A stretch of 64,000 nucleotides of DNA from Aggregatilineales bacterium. Its GTDB lineage: Bacteria; Chloroflexota; Anaerolineae; Aggregatilineales; Phototrophicaceae. The translations under genes and the position numbers were made by a program. The stretch is from positions 535,319 to 599,318 of the forward strand of contig JAUQWZ010000011.1 in NCBI GenBank assembly GCA_030834905.1, given 5' to 3'. This document shows, in pieces, positions 1 to 7,998 of the stretch; within the stretch, counting starts at the first letter, position 1, and each line of letters begins with the position of its first letter. The notes under the pieces were generated by a model that searched no databases, was not told the DNA's origin, and saw only the letters and a list, made by a program, of their open reading frames with translations.

Positions 1-690
1 TGACGGCAGCGACACCGGAACAACCTTGCGCGTCAGGTAAGCCTCGGCTTTGCTCACCAGCGCGATCATCCGTTCATACGACTCGCGCGCCGTCTGCCCA
101 AAAGTGAATGCGCCGTGTTTCAGCAGGATCATGCCCTGGGTGCTGTCGGTAAGCTGCGGGAACAACCCGGCGCACAGCCGCACCAGCTTAAAGCCGGGCA
201 TAACGTAAGGCACGATGAGCACCTCGCCGCCAAACACCTCCTCCACGCGCTCGCGCCCGTTGGGCGTGTTGGTGAGGGCGATCACGGCGTCGGCGTGGGT
301 GTGATCGACAAACTTGTACGGGATAATGGCGTGCAAAATCGCCTCGACCGACGGCGACGGCGCGGCGGCGTCAATCATGGCGACGCGCAGTTCATTCGCC
401 ATCTGCACGTCAGACAGGCTTTCAAGCGTTGACAGTTCGACCAGCGGCGCTAACCGCGTCGGCGAGAAGCCCTGCGCCTGAATCGTCGCCAGATCCCAGC
501 CGCTGCCCTTGACATACAGCAGGTCTTCCCCACGCCCGAATAAATTGACGTAGGCGGACTTGACCGAGGTATTGCCGCCGCCATGCAGCACCAGCGATGG
601 ATCGCGCCCCAGCAGGCGCGACGTATAGACGCGCTGTTCCAGATCGCCCACAAATTCCCGCGCTTCGACGTCATTCCAGAGGCTTAACAC
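1..690 (-). CDS. Bifunctional class II aldolase/short-chain dehydrogenase, N-terminal 230 residues (cut by window edge)
   Basis: The frame reads open from a GTG at 690 (AAAGGG upstream) to the first base of the window, so only the aldolase half is present. It shows LWNDVEAREFV, YTSRLLGRDPSLVLHGGGNTSVK, the zinc-site motif HTHADA, and PYVMPGF then LLKHGAFTFG, the pattern of the RhaD-like class II aldolase/adducin domain found in fused rhamnulose-1-phosphate-aldolase/SDR proteins. Members of this family cleave sugar 1-phosphates to dihydroxyacetone phosphate and lactaldehyde, and the C-terminal dehydrogenase (outside the window) is thought to oxidise the aldehyde. It lies 140 bp downstream of, and on the same strand as, the sodium-pump decarboxylase genes, separated by a hairpin. 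Rhamnose is the usual substrate, but the sequence here cannot separate it from related deoxysugars. Confidence 0.85.
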   Translation of the reverse strand, partial: MLSLWNDVEAREFVGDLEQRVYTSRLLGRDPSLVLHGGGNTSVKSAYVNLFGRGEDLLYVKGSGWDLATIQAQGFSPTRLAPLVELSTLESLSDVQMANELRVAMIDAAAPSPSVEAILHAIIPYKFVDHTHADAVIALTNTPNGRERVEEVFGGEVLIVPYVMPGFKLVRLCAGLFPQLTDSTQGMILLKHGAFTFGQTARESYERMIALVSKAEAYLTRKVVPVSLPS

Positions 691-779
691 GGCTTGCCCT
701 TTCTTTTTTGACTCAGGAATCCTGATGGCGAAGATTGTACCGTATCCAGCGCGGCGGCAGTTGGGGTGGCGGATCACAA

Positions 780-806
780 GACGGACACGAGCATGTCGTG
801 TCCGTC
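780..806. repeat. Dispersed palindrome, GGACACGA type
   Basis: Perfect 11-bp arms (GACGGACACGA at 780-790, its complement at 796-806) around a 5-base loop, followed by TCTAC. The same GGACACGA...TCGTGTCC core recurs at 36773-36793 and 41137-41157. It lies between the mmdB stop and the aldolase start, so it could act as an attenuator, but there is no T-run. Confidence 0.7.
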
Positions 807-829
807 TCTACGGCATAAACATGCCCACG

Positions 830-1957
830 CTACAACACGATGCTTGAAACCAGCGCCAGCAGGACGCCGCCCGCCATGACACTGCCAAGCTGTCCCGCCG
901 TGTTCGCGCCCATGGCGTGCATGAGGATGAAATTCTCGTAATCCTCGTCCAACGCCATTTTCGCCACCAGCCGCCCCGCCATCGGGAAGGCGCTGATACC
1001 CGCCGCGCCGATCAGCGGGTTGATCTTGCCACCGCTAAGCCGCGACATCAGCTTGCCAAACAGCAAGCCAGCGACCGTATCGAGCGCGAACGCCAGCAGC
1101 CCAAGCACCATAATAGCGAGCGTCTGACCGTTGAGGAATTTATCGGCGCTCATGGTCGAGCCAATGGTCAGCCCCAGAAACAGGGTCGCGACGTTGATGA
1201 TCTCGTTCTGCGAGGCTTTGCTCAGCCGATCCACCACGCCGCTTTCGCGCATCAGGTTGCCAAGCATCAACATGCTGATCAGCGGCGTCGCTTCCGGCAT
1301 CAGCAAGCCGACAGCGACGGTCACGATCACCGGAAAAGCGATGCGGGCGCGGCGTGACACCGGCACAGGCATATAGTCCATCCGAATGGCGCGTTCCTCG
1401 CGGGTGGTCAGCAGGCGCATCAGCGGCGGCTGAATCAGCGGGATCAGGCTCATGTAGGAATAGGCGGCGACGGCAATCGGCGCCAGCAGTTCGGGCGCGA
1501 GTTTGGTGGCGACAAAGATCGACGTGGGACCGTCAATCGCGCCGATGACTCCAATCGAGGCAGCCTGATTCAGCGGGAAGCCAAGCAGCGTTGCCAGGAT
1601 GAGCGTGCCAAAAATGCCAAACTGCCCCGCCGCGCCAAACAGCACCATGCGCGGCTGCGCCAGCAGCGGACTGAAATCGATCATCGCGCCAACGCCGATG
1701 AAGATCAGCAGCGGAAAAAGCTCGGTGCTGATACCCGCGTCGTACAGCACCGTAAACAGACCGCCGGTGGTCATGCCGGTGAACGGGATATTCGCCAGCA
1801 GGCAGCCAAAGCCAATCGGCAGCAGCAGCACCGGCTCGTATTCTTTGGCGATGGCGAAGTAGATTAGCAGGCAGCCCACCAGAATCATGATCAGGTTGCC
1901 TAATGTGAAACTGGTGATGCCTTTCAGCAGCTCAGGGATTATCGTTGCGCCGTCCAT
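830..1957 (-). CDS. mmdB: Na+-translocating decarboxylase beta subunit (OadB/MmdB family)
   Basis: A 375-residue, very hydrophobic protein that fits the membrane subunit coupling biotin-carboxyl decarboxylation to Na+ export. Conserved signatures of the family are visible: the GAIDGPTSIF segment, containing the Asp of the Na+/carboxybiotin site, and GANTAGQLGS near the C-terminus. The ATG shares one base with the stop of the biotin-carrier gene (TGATG), so the two are translationally coupled, and the gene is the last of mmdA-gamma-biotin carrier-beta. Together they would make a membrane pump converting methylmalonyl-CoA (or a similar acyl-CoA) to propionyl-CoA while exporting Na+. The substrate is set by the carboxyltransferase, not by this subunit. 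Confidence 0.92.
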   Translation of the reverse strand: MDGATIIPELLKGITSFTLGNLIMILVGCLLIYFAIAKEYEPVLLLPIGFGCLLANIPFTGMTTGGLFTVLYDAGISTELFPLLIFIGVGAMIDFSPLLAQPRMVLFGAAGQFGIFGTLILATLLGFPLNQAASIGVIGAIDGPTSIFVATKLAPELLAPIAVAAYSYMSLIPLIQPPLMRLLTTREERAIRMDYMPVPVSRRARIAFPVIVTVAVGLLMPEATPLISMLMLGNLMRESGVVDRLSKASQNEIINVATLFLGLTIGSTMSADKFLNGQTLAIMVLGLLAFALDTVAGLLFGKLMSRLSGGKINPLIGAAGISAFPMAGRLVAKMALDEDYENFILMHAMGANTAGQLGSVMAGGVLLALVSSIVL

Positions 1958-2391
1958 CAGGAGGCATACTCCATCAGCACCTGCTTCTGCCTGACCTGCT
2001 GCCCGGTGGTCACAGCAATCGAGGCAATCTCACCATTGCGCGGCGCGCGAATGATGTTATTCATCTTCATGGCTTCCAACCGGCACAGTTCCTGCCCCGC
2101 CGTGACGGTGGCGTTAGGCTGCACCGACACCGAGGTAATGACGCCGGGAATAGGCGCGACCACCGCGTTGCCCGAATGTCCATTCATCGAGGGCGGCGGC
2201 GGTTGAATCGGCGTCGCCTTCGGTGCTGCTGCTGGCGCGGTGGCAGGCGTCACGGCAGGCACAGCAGCCTGACTGGCTTCCGTCCATACCTCATAAGTTT
2301 GTCCGTCAACGGTTGCGAGGATCGGCGTCGCCCGCAAATCGCCAACTTCGACATCGTAGGATTGATCTTCAATCTTGACCGAAATTTTCAT
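1957..2391 (-). CDS. Biotin carboxyl carrier subunit of the decarboxylase
   Basis: A 144-residue protein. The C-terminal ~70 residues form a biotinyl domain beginning PIPGVITSVSV and carrying EAMKMNN, in which the second Lys is the biotinylation site. The middle is a Pro/Ala-rich flexible linker, and the N-terminal ~45 residues are a small domain (KISVKIEDQSYDVEV) typical of decarboxylase gamma/delta or pyruvate-carboxylase-like carriers. Its ATG overlaps the stop of the upstream gamma subunit (2388-2391) and its stop overlaps the start of mmdB. The arm would carry CO2 from the cytoplasmic carboxyltransferase (MmdA) to the membrane beta subunit. Confidence 0.92.
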   Translation of the reverse strand: MKISVKIEDQSYDVEVGDLRATPILATVDGQTYEVWTEASQAAVPAVTPATAPAAAPKATPIQPPPPSMNGHSGNAVVAPIPGVITSVSVQPNATVTAGQELCRLEAMKMNNIIRAPRNGEIASIAVTTGQQVRQKQVLMEYAS

Positions 2392-2729
2392 CGTCTTGGA
2401 CTCTTCTGATTTAGCGAGTTTGCCCGCCGGACAGCCTGCCAGGCGCTGACAATCGCCGTCGGCGGCAGCGGGAAAGGTCGATCCTGCTTCGACGCCTGCT
2501 GAGCAAGCGCGATGGACACCGCCACGGCAGCCGCCCGCTTGCGCGTGCTGGCATCCGACTCCGAAAAGTCTACCGGCAGGACGACGGCGGGTGCTTCTTC
2601 AGGTTCGCGCTCCGGCATCCATTTGACGATGGCTGCCATGAGCGCCCAGAGCAGCAGAATCGCGCCGAAGACCAGACTCATGCCGATAGCGGTGATCTGG
2701 AGTGCGTAAGTGAGTTCCTGTCCCATCAT
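2388..2729 (-). CDS. oadG: Na+-pump decarboxylase small membrane subunit (OadG family)
   Basis: 113 residues with a single N-terminal membrane segment (ITAIGMSLVFGAILLLWALM) and a hydrophilic tail, the layout of OadG/MmdD subunits, which anchor the carboxyltransferase to the membrane and help assemble the complex. OadG proteins vary greatly, so the call rests on this layout and on position: 7 bp after mmdA and overlapping the biotin-carrier start by 4 bp. The C-terminal half (ASTRKRAAAVAVSIALAQQ) resembles the conserved C-terminal helix of the family. The tail does not look rich in His as in some metal-binding OadG proteins. Confidence 0.82.
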   Translation of the reverse strand: MMGQELTYALQITAIGMSLVFGAILLLWALMAAIVKWMPEREPEEAPAVVLPVDFSESDASTRKRAAAVAVSIALAQQASKQDRPFPLPPTAIVSAWQAVRRANSLNQKSPRR

Positions 2730-2736
2730 GCCCCCG

Positions 2737-4290
2737 CTACACCGGGATATTGCCGTGTTTGCGCGGCGGGTGTGGCGCGACTTTATCGCGCAGGGCGGAA
2801 AGTGAGGTGATAACCTTCATGCGCGTTTCGCGCGGCTCGATAATCTCGTCAACGAAGCCGACGCTGGCGGCATAATAGGGATTGCCGAACTGCTCGCGGT
2901 ACTGCTCGATCAGCTTCACCCGTTCCGCTTCGGGATCGGCGGCTTTGGCGATCTGATGCCGGTAGATGACGTTCACCGCCCCAGCCGCGCCCATGACGGC
3001 GATTTCGGCGCTGGGCCAGGCGAAGTTGATGTCTGTTCCCAGATACTTGCTGCTCATGACGACGTAAGCGCCACCGTAAGCCTTGCGGGTGATGACGCTG
3101 ATCTTGGGGACGGTGGCTTCCGAATAGGCATACAGCACCTTCGCCCCATGCCGGATGATGCCGCCGTATTCCTGATCGACTCCCGGCAGAAATCCGGGCG
3201 AATCGACAAATGTGACCAGCGGAATATTGAAGCAGTCGCACATTCGCACGAACCGGGCGATCTTGTCCGAAGCGTTAATATCGACTACCCCCGCCATCAC
3301 GCTTGGATGCTGGGCGACAATGCCGACGCTGTGCCCGCCCATACGCGCCAGCCCGATGATGCAGTTCTGCGCCCACATCGGCTGAAGCTCAAGGAAAGTA
3401 TCGCGATCCACCACCCGCTTGATGACTTCATGCATACTGTACGGCAGCGTCGAATCCAGCGGCACGAGGCTGTTTAGCTCCTCGTCCATCCGCAGCGGGT
3501 CATCGGTGGGCGATTGGTACGGTGGGTTTTCGACGTTATTGGACGGCAGATAGCTCAAAAATGTACGGGCGAGCGCCAGCGCCGAAGGTTCGTCCGGGGT
3601 AGACAGGTGCGCCAGACCGCTGGTGGACATGTGGATTGCCGCGCCGCCGAGGCTCTCAGGATCGACAACTTCGCCCGTCGTCGCCTTGATCACCTCCGGA
3701 CCGGTCAGGAACATATAGGCGTTCTTTTCGACCATCAGGATCATGTCGGTCAGGGCGGGCGAATATGCCGCGCCGCCAGCACACGGACCAAGCATGATGC
3801 TAATCTGCGGGACGACGCCGGAGTACTGGGCATTGCGCCGGAAGATTTCGGCGTAAGCGCCGAGGCTGCGAACGCCTTCCTGGATGCGCGCGCCGCCCGA
3901 ATCGATCAAGCCGATGATCGGCGCGCCGTTACGCACCGCCAGATCCATCACCCGGCAAATCTTGCGGCTCTGCATCTCGCCCAGCGCCCCGCCGTAAACG
4001 GTGAAATCCTGCGCGTAGACATACACCAGCCGCCCATCAATTTGTCCGTAGCCGGTGATCACGCCGTCACCCAGGATGCGTTCGGTTGACATCCCCAGTT
4101 CGTCGCCCTGATGCGTAATCATCGTTTCCTGCTCGTTCAGCGTGCCGGGATCAAGCAGCAGTTCCAAACGCTCGCGGGCGGTCAGCTTGCCTTTGGCGCG
4201 TTGTTTGGCGACGCGGGCAGCGCCGCCGCCTTCCTGGACTTTCTCGCGCATTTTGCGCAGTTTGACAATTCTCGGATCTTCCTGTGGCAT
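2737..4290 (-). CDS. mmdA: Methylmalonyl-CoA/propionyl-CoA carboxyltransferase-type decarboxylase alpha subunit
   Basis: 517 residues, full length for MmdA/PccB. Two crotonase-like halves are visible: the N-terminal half has GGARIQEG and GPCAGGAAYSPAL (oxyanion-hole region), and the C-terminal half has PGFLPGVDQEYGGI, RKAYGGAYVVM and AWPSAEIAVMGAAGAV. The ATG at 4290 is preceded by AGGGGA at a good distance. This subunit moves CO2 from methylmalonyl-CoA to biotin on the carrier encoded two genes downstream; the neighbouring membrane subunits make a Na+-pumping decarboxylase more likely than an ATP-dependent propionyl-CoA carboxylase, and no biotin carboxylase gene is present. Physiologically this fits propionate formation from deoxysugars or succinate. 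A glutaconyl-CoA decarboxylase role is less likely. Confidence 0.92.
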   Translation of the reverse strand: MPQEDPRIVKLRKMREKVQEGGGAARVAKQRAKGKLTARERLELLLDPGTLNEQETMITHQGDELGMSTERILGDGVITGYGQIDGRLVYVYAQDFTVYGGALGEMQSRKICRVMDLAVRNGAPIIGLIDSGGARIQEGVRSLGAYAEIFRRNAQYSGVVPQISIMLGPCAGGAAYSPALTDMILMVEKNAYMFLTGPEVIKATTGEVVDPESLGGAAIHMSTSGLAHLSTPDEPSALALARTFLSYLPSNNVENPPYQSPTDDPLRMDEELNSLVPLDSTLPYSMHEVIKRVVDRDTFLELQPMWAQNCIIGLARMGGHSVGIVAQHPSVMAGVVDINASDKIARFVRMCDCFNIPLVTFVDSPGFLPGVDQEYGGIIRHGAKVLYAYSEATVPKISVITRKAYGGAYVVMSSKYLGTDINFAWPSAEIAVMGAAGAVNVIYRHQIAKAADPEAERVKLIEQYREQFGNPYYAASVGFVDEIIEPRETRMKVITSLSALRDKVAPHPPRKHGNIPV

Positions 4291-4487
4291 TCAAATCCCC
4301 TATCAAAGCGAAGCCGTTATGCTTGCCTCTTTCGATTCTAACAATCCTGCTTCCAAAACATCGTTCCAATTGTCACAAGCTTTCAAGTCACACATCATTT
4401 ATCTCGCCATTCCAGGCGCGGCATCCGCGAATCGCGCGGATTCAGAATACTGCTATACTGATTCACAGACAGCTTCAGGAGCCGTGT

Positions 4488-5915
4488 ATGTCGTCAAGTG
4501 GTGTACCGCAGCATCAGAAACCTGAGCATCGCACTCACCAGGAACAACCCGCCGATACCCATCAGGAAGAAGTCAGCCTACCGGTCATATCCGCGTCGAA
4601 GGCGCTGGCGGGCGGCTCGCAGATCAGCCCAACCGCCATGCTTCAGCTTCAGCGCATGGTTGGCAACCAGACGCTCCAGCGGATGCTCCAGCGGCAGGTC
4701 ACCGATGCCCCCACCGTGGACGCCGGAACCGATGCCGCCGCGCCGCCCCAGCCTAACCCCGAACTGGAAGCCTTTCTGCGCACCCGCTTCGGGCGCGGCG
4801 GCGTCCGCTTCGACATGAACTACGATCCCACCAGCGGTAATCCCCCGGATATGCGCCCGATCAACGGCAGCATCGAGATCGTCCTCAATCTGTTCGTCAA
4901 CTTCAAGAACTTCAGTCAGGCATTGCGGCGGCAGGCACCCTACAACACCTTCCGCTTCACCCGCGAGCAGCTTCGCGATTTCAACTGGACGGCGGACGAG
5001 CGCACCCGGTTCAGCACTGACATTGTCTCCAGCATTCAAACGCCGTGGAGTGGGCAGCACCGGTTTAACTGCACCGCGCCCGGCTTTGAGGAAGTGTCGG
5101 CGGGATTGCAGGTCAAGGTCAATCTGGTGGACGACGAGGCGCGCGCTCATACCAAAATCACCGCGCTCAAGATACCGGAAGGCGCGCCGCGCTTCCGGTC
5201 GTTCGTGCAGGGCGACGAAGCGACGCTTGATTACCGCGACCCAACCGAAACAGAGACCCACGACGTCACCAAGCCAGAATTTGTGCGCCAGGTGGGACCG
5301 TTTGTGACCGGCAGCGCCGAGCTAACACCCGACATCATCGCGCAGTTGGACGGCATTATTGGCGAACTGGGGGCTTTACAGGAGCCGGGGCAGCAGGCAC
5401 ACGGACTTGGAGAGAATCTGATCACCGTCTTTCGTGGACGCGCCAGCACGCCCGGCACCCGCAGCTCGAACGAAACGCTGGCGGCGGAACGGGCGCGCCG
5501 CGTCGAGGATTACGTCACCACACAGATGGGCTGGACGCACCAGGGACAGGCGCGGGGTGCTGGCGAAACCAACGCCACCGATGAGGAGCGATTCCAGCGG
5601 GTGGATATTGAAGTCGTCAATTTCGCCGCTAACTCCGATCCGGTGGAGCAGAATGTCGCCGCCCATGAAGCGGGTCACATGTTCGGGTTGGGCGACGAAT
5701 ACGAAGACATTGAGCAGCACCGTCTGACCGGCGACCGCCCTTCCCATTTTGGCGATGTAGAAGCCGAACTGGGGACGGACGCCGCCAATGAGCTGCTTGC
5801 TGGCAACAGCGGCAGCATGATGTCAGTTGGCGGCACCGTCGCGCGCGGACATTACGTTCCCTTCTTGCAGGCATTAGAGAGTTCAACGAGTAAACAGTGG
5901 ACGATTCCCGGATAA
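4488..5915 (+). CDS. Metzincin-like zinc protease with eCIS-type N-terminal motif and OmpA-like domain
   Basis: 475 residues from the ATG at 4488, which has AGGAG 6 bases upstream; longer in-frame starts back to 4284 lack a ribosome site and run into the mmdA upstream region. Residues 1-50 are polar and disordered. Residues 51-69 carry QLQRMVGNQTLQRML, a motif commonly seen near the N-terminus of proteins linked to extracellular contractile injection systems (eCIS) and DUF4157 proteins. Residues 265-378 look OmpA-like (TGSAELTPDIIAQLD; LAAERARRVEDYV; RFQRVDIEV). HEAGHMFGLGDEY at 393-405 is an HExxHxxGxxD zinc site, and SGSMMSVGG at 441-449 resembles a metzincin Met-turn. There is no signal peptide. 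No eCIS structural gene is in the window, so this may be an orphan cargo or scaffold. The next gene overlaps its end. Confidence 0.75.
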   Translation: MSSSGVPQHQKPEHRTHQEQPADTHQEEVSLPVISASKALAGGSQISPTAMLQLQRMVGNQTLQRMLQRQVTDAPTVDAGTDAAAPPQPNPELEAFLRTRFGRGGVRFDMNYDPTSGNPPDMRPINGSIEIVLNLFVNFKNFSQALRRQAPYNTFRFTREQLRDFNWTADERTRFSTDIVSSIQTPWSGQHRFNCTAPGFEEVSAGLQVKVNLVDDEARAHTKITALKIPEGAPRFRSFVQGDEATLDYRDPTETETHDVTKPEFVRQVGPFVTGSAELTPDIIAQLDGIIGELGALQEPGQQAHGLGENLITVFRGRASTPGTRSSNETLAAERARRVEDYVTTQMGWTHQGQARGAGETNATDEERFQRVDIEVVNFAANSDPVEQNVAAHEAGHMFGLGDEYEDIEQHRLTGDRPSHFGDVEAELGTDAANELLAGNSGSMMSVGGTVARGHYVPFLQALESSTSKQWTIPG

Positions 5916-6283
5916 ACAACCCGCTGCCGACCGGCGCATTCCTCTCGATTCATTATCAGGATCGACCTCGGGATTTCCATACCTGGCGCGTGTATTACGA
6001 GGATGGGCGGGTAGATATTTTTGATGGCAAGGCGTGGTGGCAGCCCCGGCGGCTGACCGCCGATCAGGTCGCGCAGGTGAAGCAGGCGCTCGGTGACTGT
6101 GGGCTGCTCACCGCCTCCGATTTATCGGGCGAAGGAATTCACGACGCCGCCACTATCACCTGGCACTGGCGGCTTGAAGATCGGCGGGGCAAGCTGGTCA
6201 ACGCCGCCTATCCCGCGAAAACGCACCCGGTGATGGAATGCGCGATGGAATTGCTGCTGAATCTGGAAGATCAGGCGGAGTAG
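5897..6283 (+). CDS. Small protein overlapping the protease gene; possible partner or inhibitor
   Basis: 128 residues from a GTG at 5897, inside the last codons of the protease gene (19-bp overlap in another frame), so the two are probably translationally coupled. The sequence is soluble, with a beta-rich N-terminal half (FLSIHYQDRP, WRVYYEDGRVDIFDG) and a helix LTADQVAQVKQALGDCGLL. I do not recognise the family with confidence. The organisation, a metalloprotease followed by an overlapping gene for a ~100-residue beta-strand protein, resembles the protealysin-emfourin protease/inhibitor pairs, and the arrangement of strands and the LTADQ helix is loosely emfourin-like. That is inference only. 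Confidence 0.6.
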   Translation: MDDSRINNPLPTGAFLSIHYQDRPRDFHTWRVYYEDGRVDIFDGKAWWQPRRLTADQVAQVKQALGDCGLLTASDLSGEGIHDAATITWHWRLEDRRGKLVNAAYPAKTHPVMECAMELLLNLEDQAE

Positions 6284-6317
6284 TCGCGCGGGCGCGGCGC
6301 ATGAGCCGCTGACCCAG

Positions 6318-6857
6318 CTACCCCAACCACTGGCGCAGCGGCTTGTCGCTCCAGAGCTGCGCTTCGATGTAGCGGTCAGGTCCGTTTCTCCCGTCGGAAT
6401 TCCAGTCCTGCGGCAGCCCGTACTGCGCGATCAGGTCGGGCAGGTCTGCCAGCGTGTAAACCTGCCGACGGTAGGATTTATCATCAGCGTAACGCATAGC
6501 GGGAAATGTGTCTCCGTAGGTGAAGCTCACCTGCGTCGCATCAAAGTGATTCAGGGGAATACCTAACACATCGCCATGCGCGTACCAGCTTATCAGCCAA
6601 TCGCATTTGCCGAGGATCATATAGTGCGGGCGGTCGCGGTCAGGCAAACCGCCCTTTTCGACGAAACGCGCCCGCACAAAATCTTCGAGTTCGCGACGAA
6701 TGGACAGATAATCCACTTTGCGCTGGCTGGCGAAGCCTTCCCCACGACCTCGGATAGCGTTCAGGATGGCTTCGGCTTCGTCCGGCGGCAGATCCGAGAG
6801 ATTGCAGAACGGTCCCCGCGAAGCCTCATAATAATGGTACAGCGTATCCGGAATCAT
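6318..6857 (-). CDS. Conserved hypothetical protein (179 aa)
   Basis: A soluble protein of 179 residues beginning MIPDTLYHYYEASRGPF and containing EDFVRARFVEKGGL, RPHYMILGKC, FTYGDTFPAM and DRYIEAQLW. The composition and motif density look like a real, conserved protein, and I recall similar proteins starting with LYHYYE in Firmicutes and Chloroflexota, none with a known function. No transmembrane segment or signal is visible. It lies 48 bp downstream of the arabinan operon on the same strand, so it may be read through from that operon; it converges with the protease-partner gene at its 3' end. Confidence 0.7.
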   Translation of the reverse strand: MIPDTLYHYYEASRGPFCNLSDLPPDEAEAILNAIRGRGEGFASQRKVDYLSIRRELEDFVRARFVEKGGLPDRDRPHYMILGKCDWLISWYAHGDVLGIPLNHFDATQVSFTYGDTFPAMRYADDKSYRRQVYTLADLPDLIAQYGLPQDWNSDGRNGPDRYIEAQLWSDKPLRQWLG

Positions 6858-6905
6858 CCCTCTGCTACCGTTTCAGGCGCGGATACTGCCTGAGGGCAAG
6901 CCGCG

Positions 6906-7964
6906 CTAATCCGTTTCGTTCACCGAGGGCCAGCCGTCTTCATCCCAGGCAAGCGGCGCGATCCGCAGCGTGAAAATGCCCTGGTTTTCGGCGTCATAGG
7001 CATGGTAGACGATGTACTCAACGCCGTCTTCCTGAAGGATGGCGTTGTGTCCCGGTCCGCGCCAGCGTTCCGTCGGGAAAGTGACCTGCGTCCCGCCGTC
7101 GTTCAGCATCGACACGCCATCGCGATCCACATACGGCCCGGTGACGGTTTCCGAGCGCCCGACCATCACCCGGTAGGTGCTGTCCACGCCCCGGCAGCAG
7201 GCGTCGAACGAGACGAACAGGTAGTAGAATTCACCCTTGCGGATGATGAACGGCGCTTCGACGGCGCGCGGGTGCTGGCTGCGCTGCGCCAGTGAATAGA
7301 CCGTGTCATCTTCCGCCGACAGCAGACCGGTGTCGTAATCGAGGCGGATCATCTTGATGCCCGACCAGTGGCTGCCAAACGCCAGCCAGGGGACGCCATC
7401 GGCGTCGATGATCAGGTTCGCGTCAATCGCGTTGTAGTTTTCCGCGCCGGTGGTCTGCACGACCAGCCCCTGATCGACCCATTCAAAGTCATCGCTGGTG
7501 GAATCGAGCGTGGCGTTGGTCGCCAGCCCGATGACCGAACGGTTCTGCCCGAAGGTGGAGACGGAATAATAGAGATGGTACCTGTCGTTGAAATAGGAAA
7601 TGTCCGGTGCCCAGAAGTCGTTCTGTCCCGGAATGAGCGTGCTCGCCCACTCTGGAATACGTCTTAAGGCGGTGGTCGGGAAGGACAGTTCCCAGTCCAG
7701 CAGATTGTAGGATCGGCGCACAGGAATACCCGCGCCAGTCGAAAACACGTAAAAAGCGTCGTCCGCCCGGATGATCGCCGGGTCGTGAACCCGCCGCAGC
7801 GATCCGGTCAGTTCGAGAGGCACACCCGGCTGGCTTTCGGGCAGGCTCGGCGTTGACGGCGTATCGCCCTGGCTGCGCGCCAGCAGCGGCAGGGACAGCC
7901 CCACTGCCACGCCCAGCAGCAGGCTAACGCGGAGAATCAGGCGGTGTGAGATTCGGGTCAGCAT
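6906..7964 (-). CDS. Secreted GH43 endo-alpha-1,5-L-arabinanase
   Basis: 352 residues with an N-terminal signal peptide (hydrophobic core LRVSLLLGVAVGLSLPLLA). The five-bladed propeller signatures of GH43 endo-arabinanases are present: VHDPAII near the start (general base Asp), NDFWAPDISYFNDRYHLYYS, NAIDANLI (pKa-tuning Asp) and RAVEAPFI (general acid Glu), followed by FVSFDACCRG, a segment typical of the endo-arabinanase subfamily (GH43_5-like). It would cut the backbone of debranched arabinan outside the cell. It is the downstream partner of the GH43-CBM42 gene (34-bp gap) in an operon with a CUT1 transporter, and the operon would import the arabino-oligosaccharides produced. Confidence 0.9.
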   Translation of the reverse strand: MLTRISHRLILRVSLLLGVAVGLSLPLLARSQGDTPSTPSLPESQPGVPLELTGSLRRVHDPAIIRADDAFYVFSTGAGIPVRRSYNLLDWELSFPTTALRRIPEWASTLIPGQNDFWAPDISYFNDRYHLYYSVSTFGQNRSVIGLATNATLDSTSDDFEWVDQGLVVQTTGAENYNAIDANLIIDADGVPWLAFGSHWSGIKMIRLDYDTGLLSAEDDTVYSLAQRSQHPRAVEAPFIIRKGEFYYLFVSFDACCRGVDSTYRVMVGRSETVTGPYVDRDGVSMLNDGGTQVTFPTERWRGPGHNAILQEDGVEYIVYHAYDAENQGIFTLRIAPLAWDEDGWPSVNETD

Positions 7965-7998
7965 AAGCGCATTATTCCTTCAAGTGAACCAGTAACGA

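Noticed and set aside
2737..4290. mmdA as the carboxyltransferase subunit of an ATP-dependent propionyl-CoA carboxylase
   Set aside because: No biotin carboxylase gene is present and the three following genes encode the biotin carrier and membrane subunits of a Na+-pump decarboxylase.
4284..4487. N-terminal extension of the metzincin-like protein
   Set aside because: The extension overlaps the mmdA start and has no ribosome site, whereas ATG 4488 has AGGAG at the right distance.
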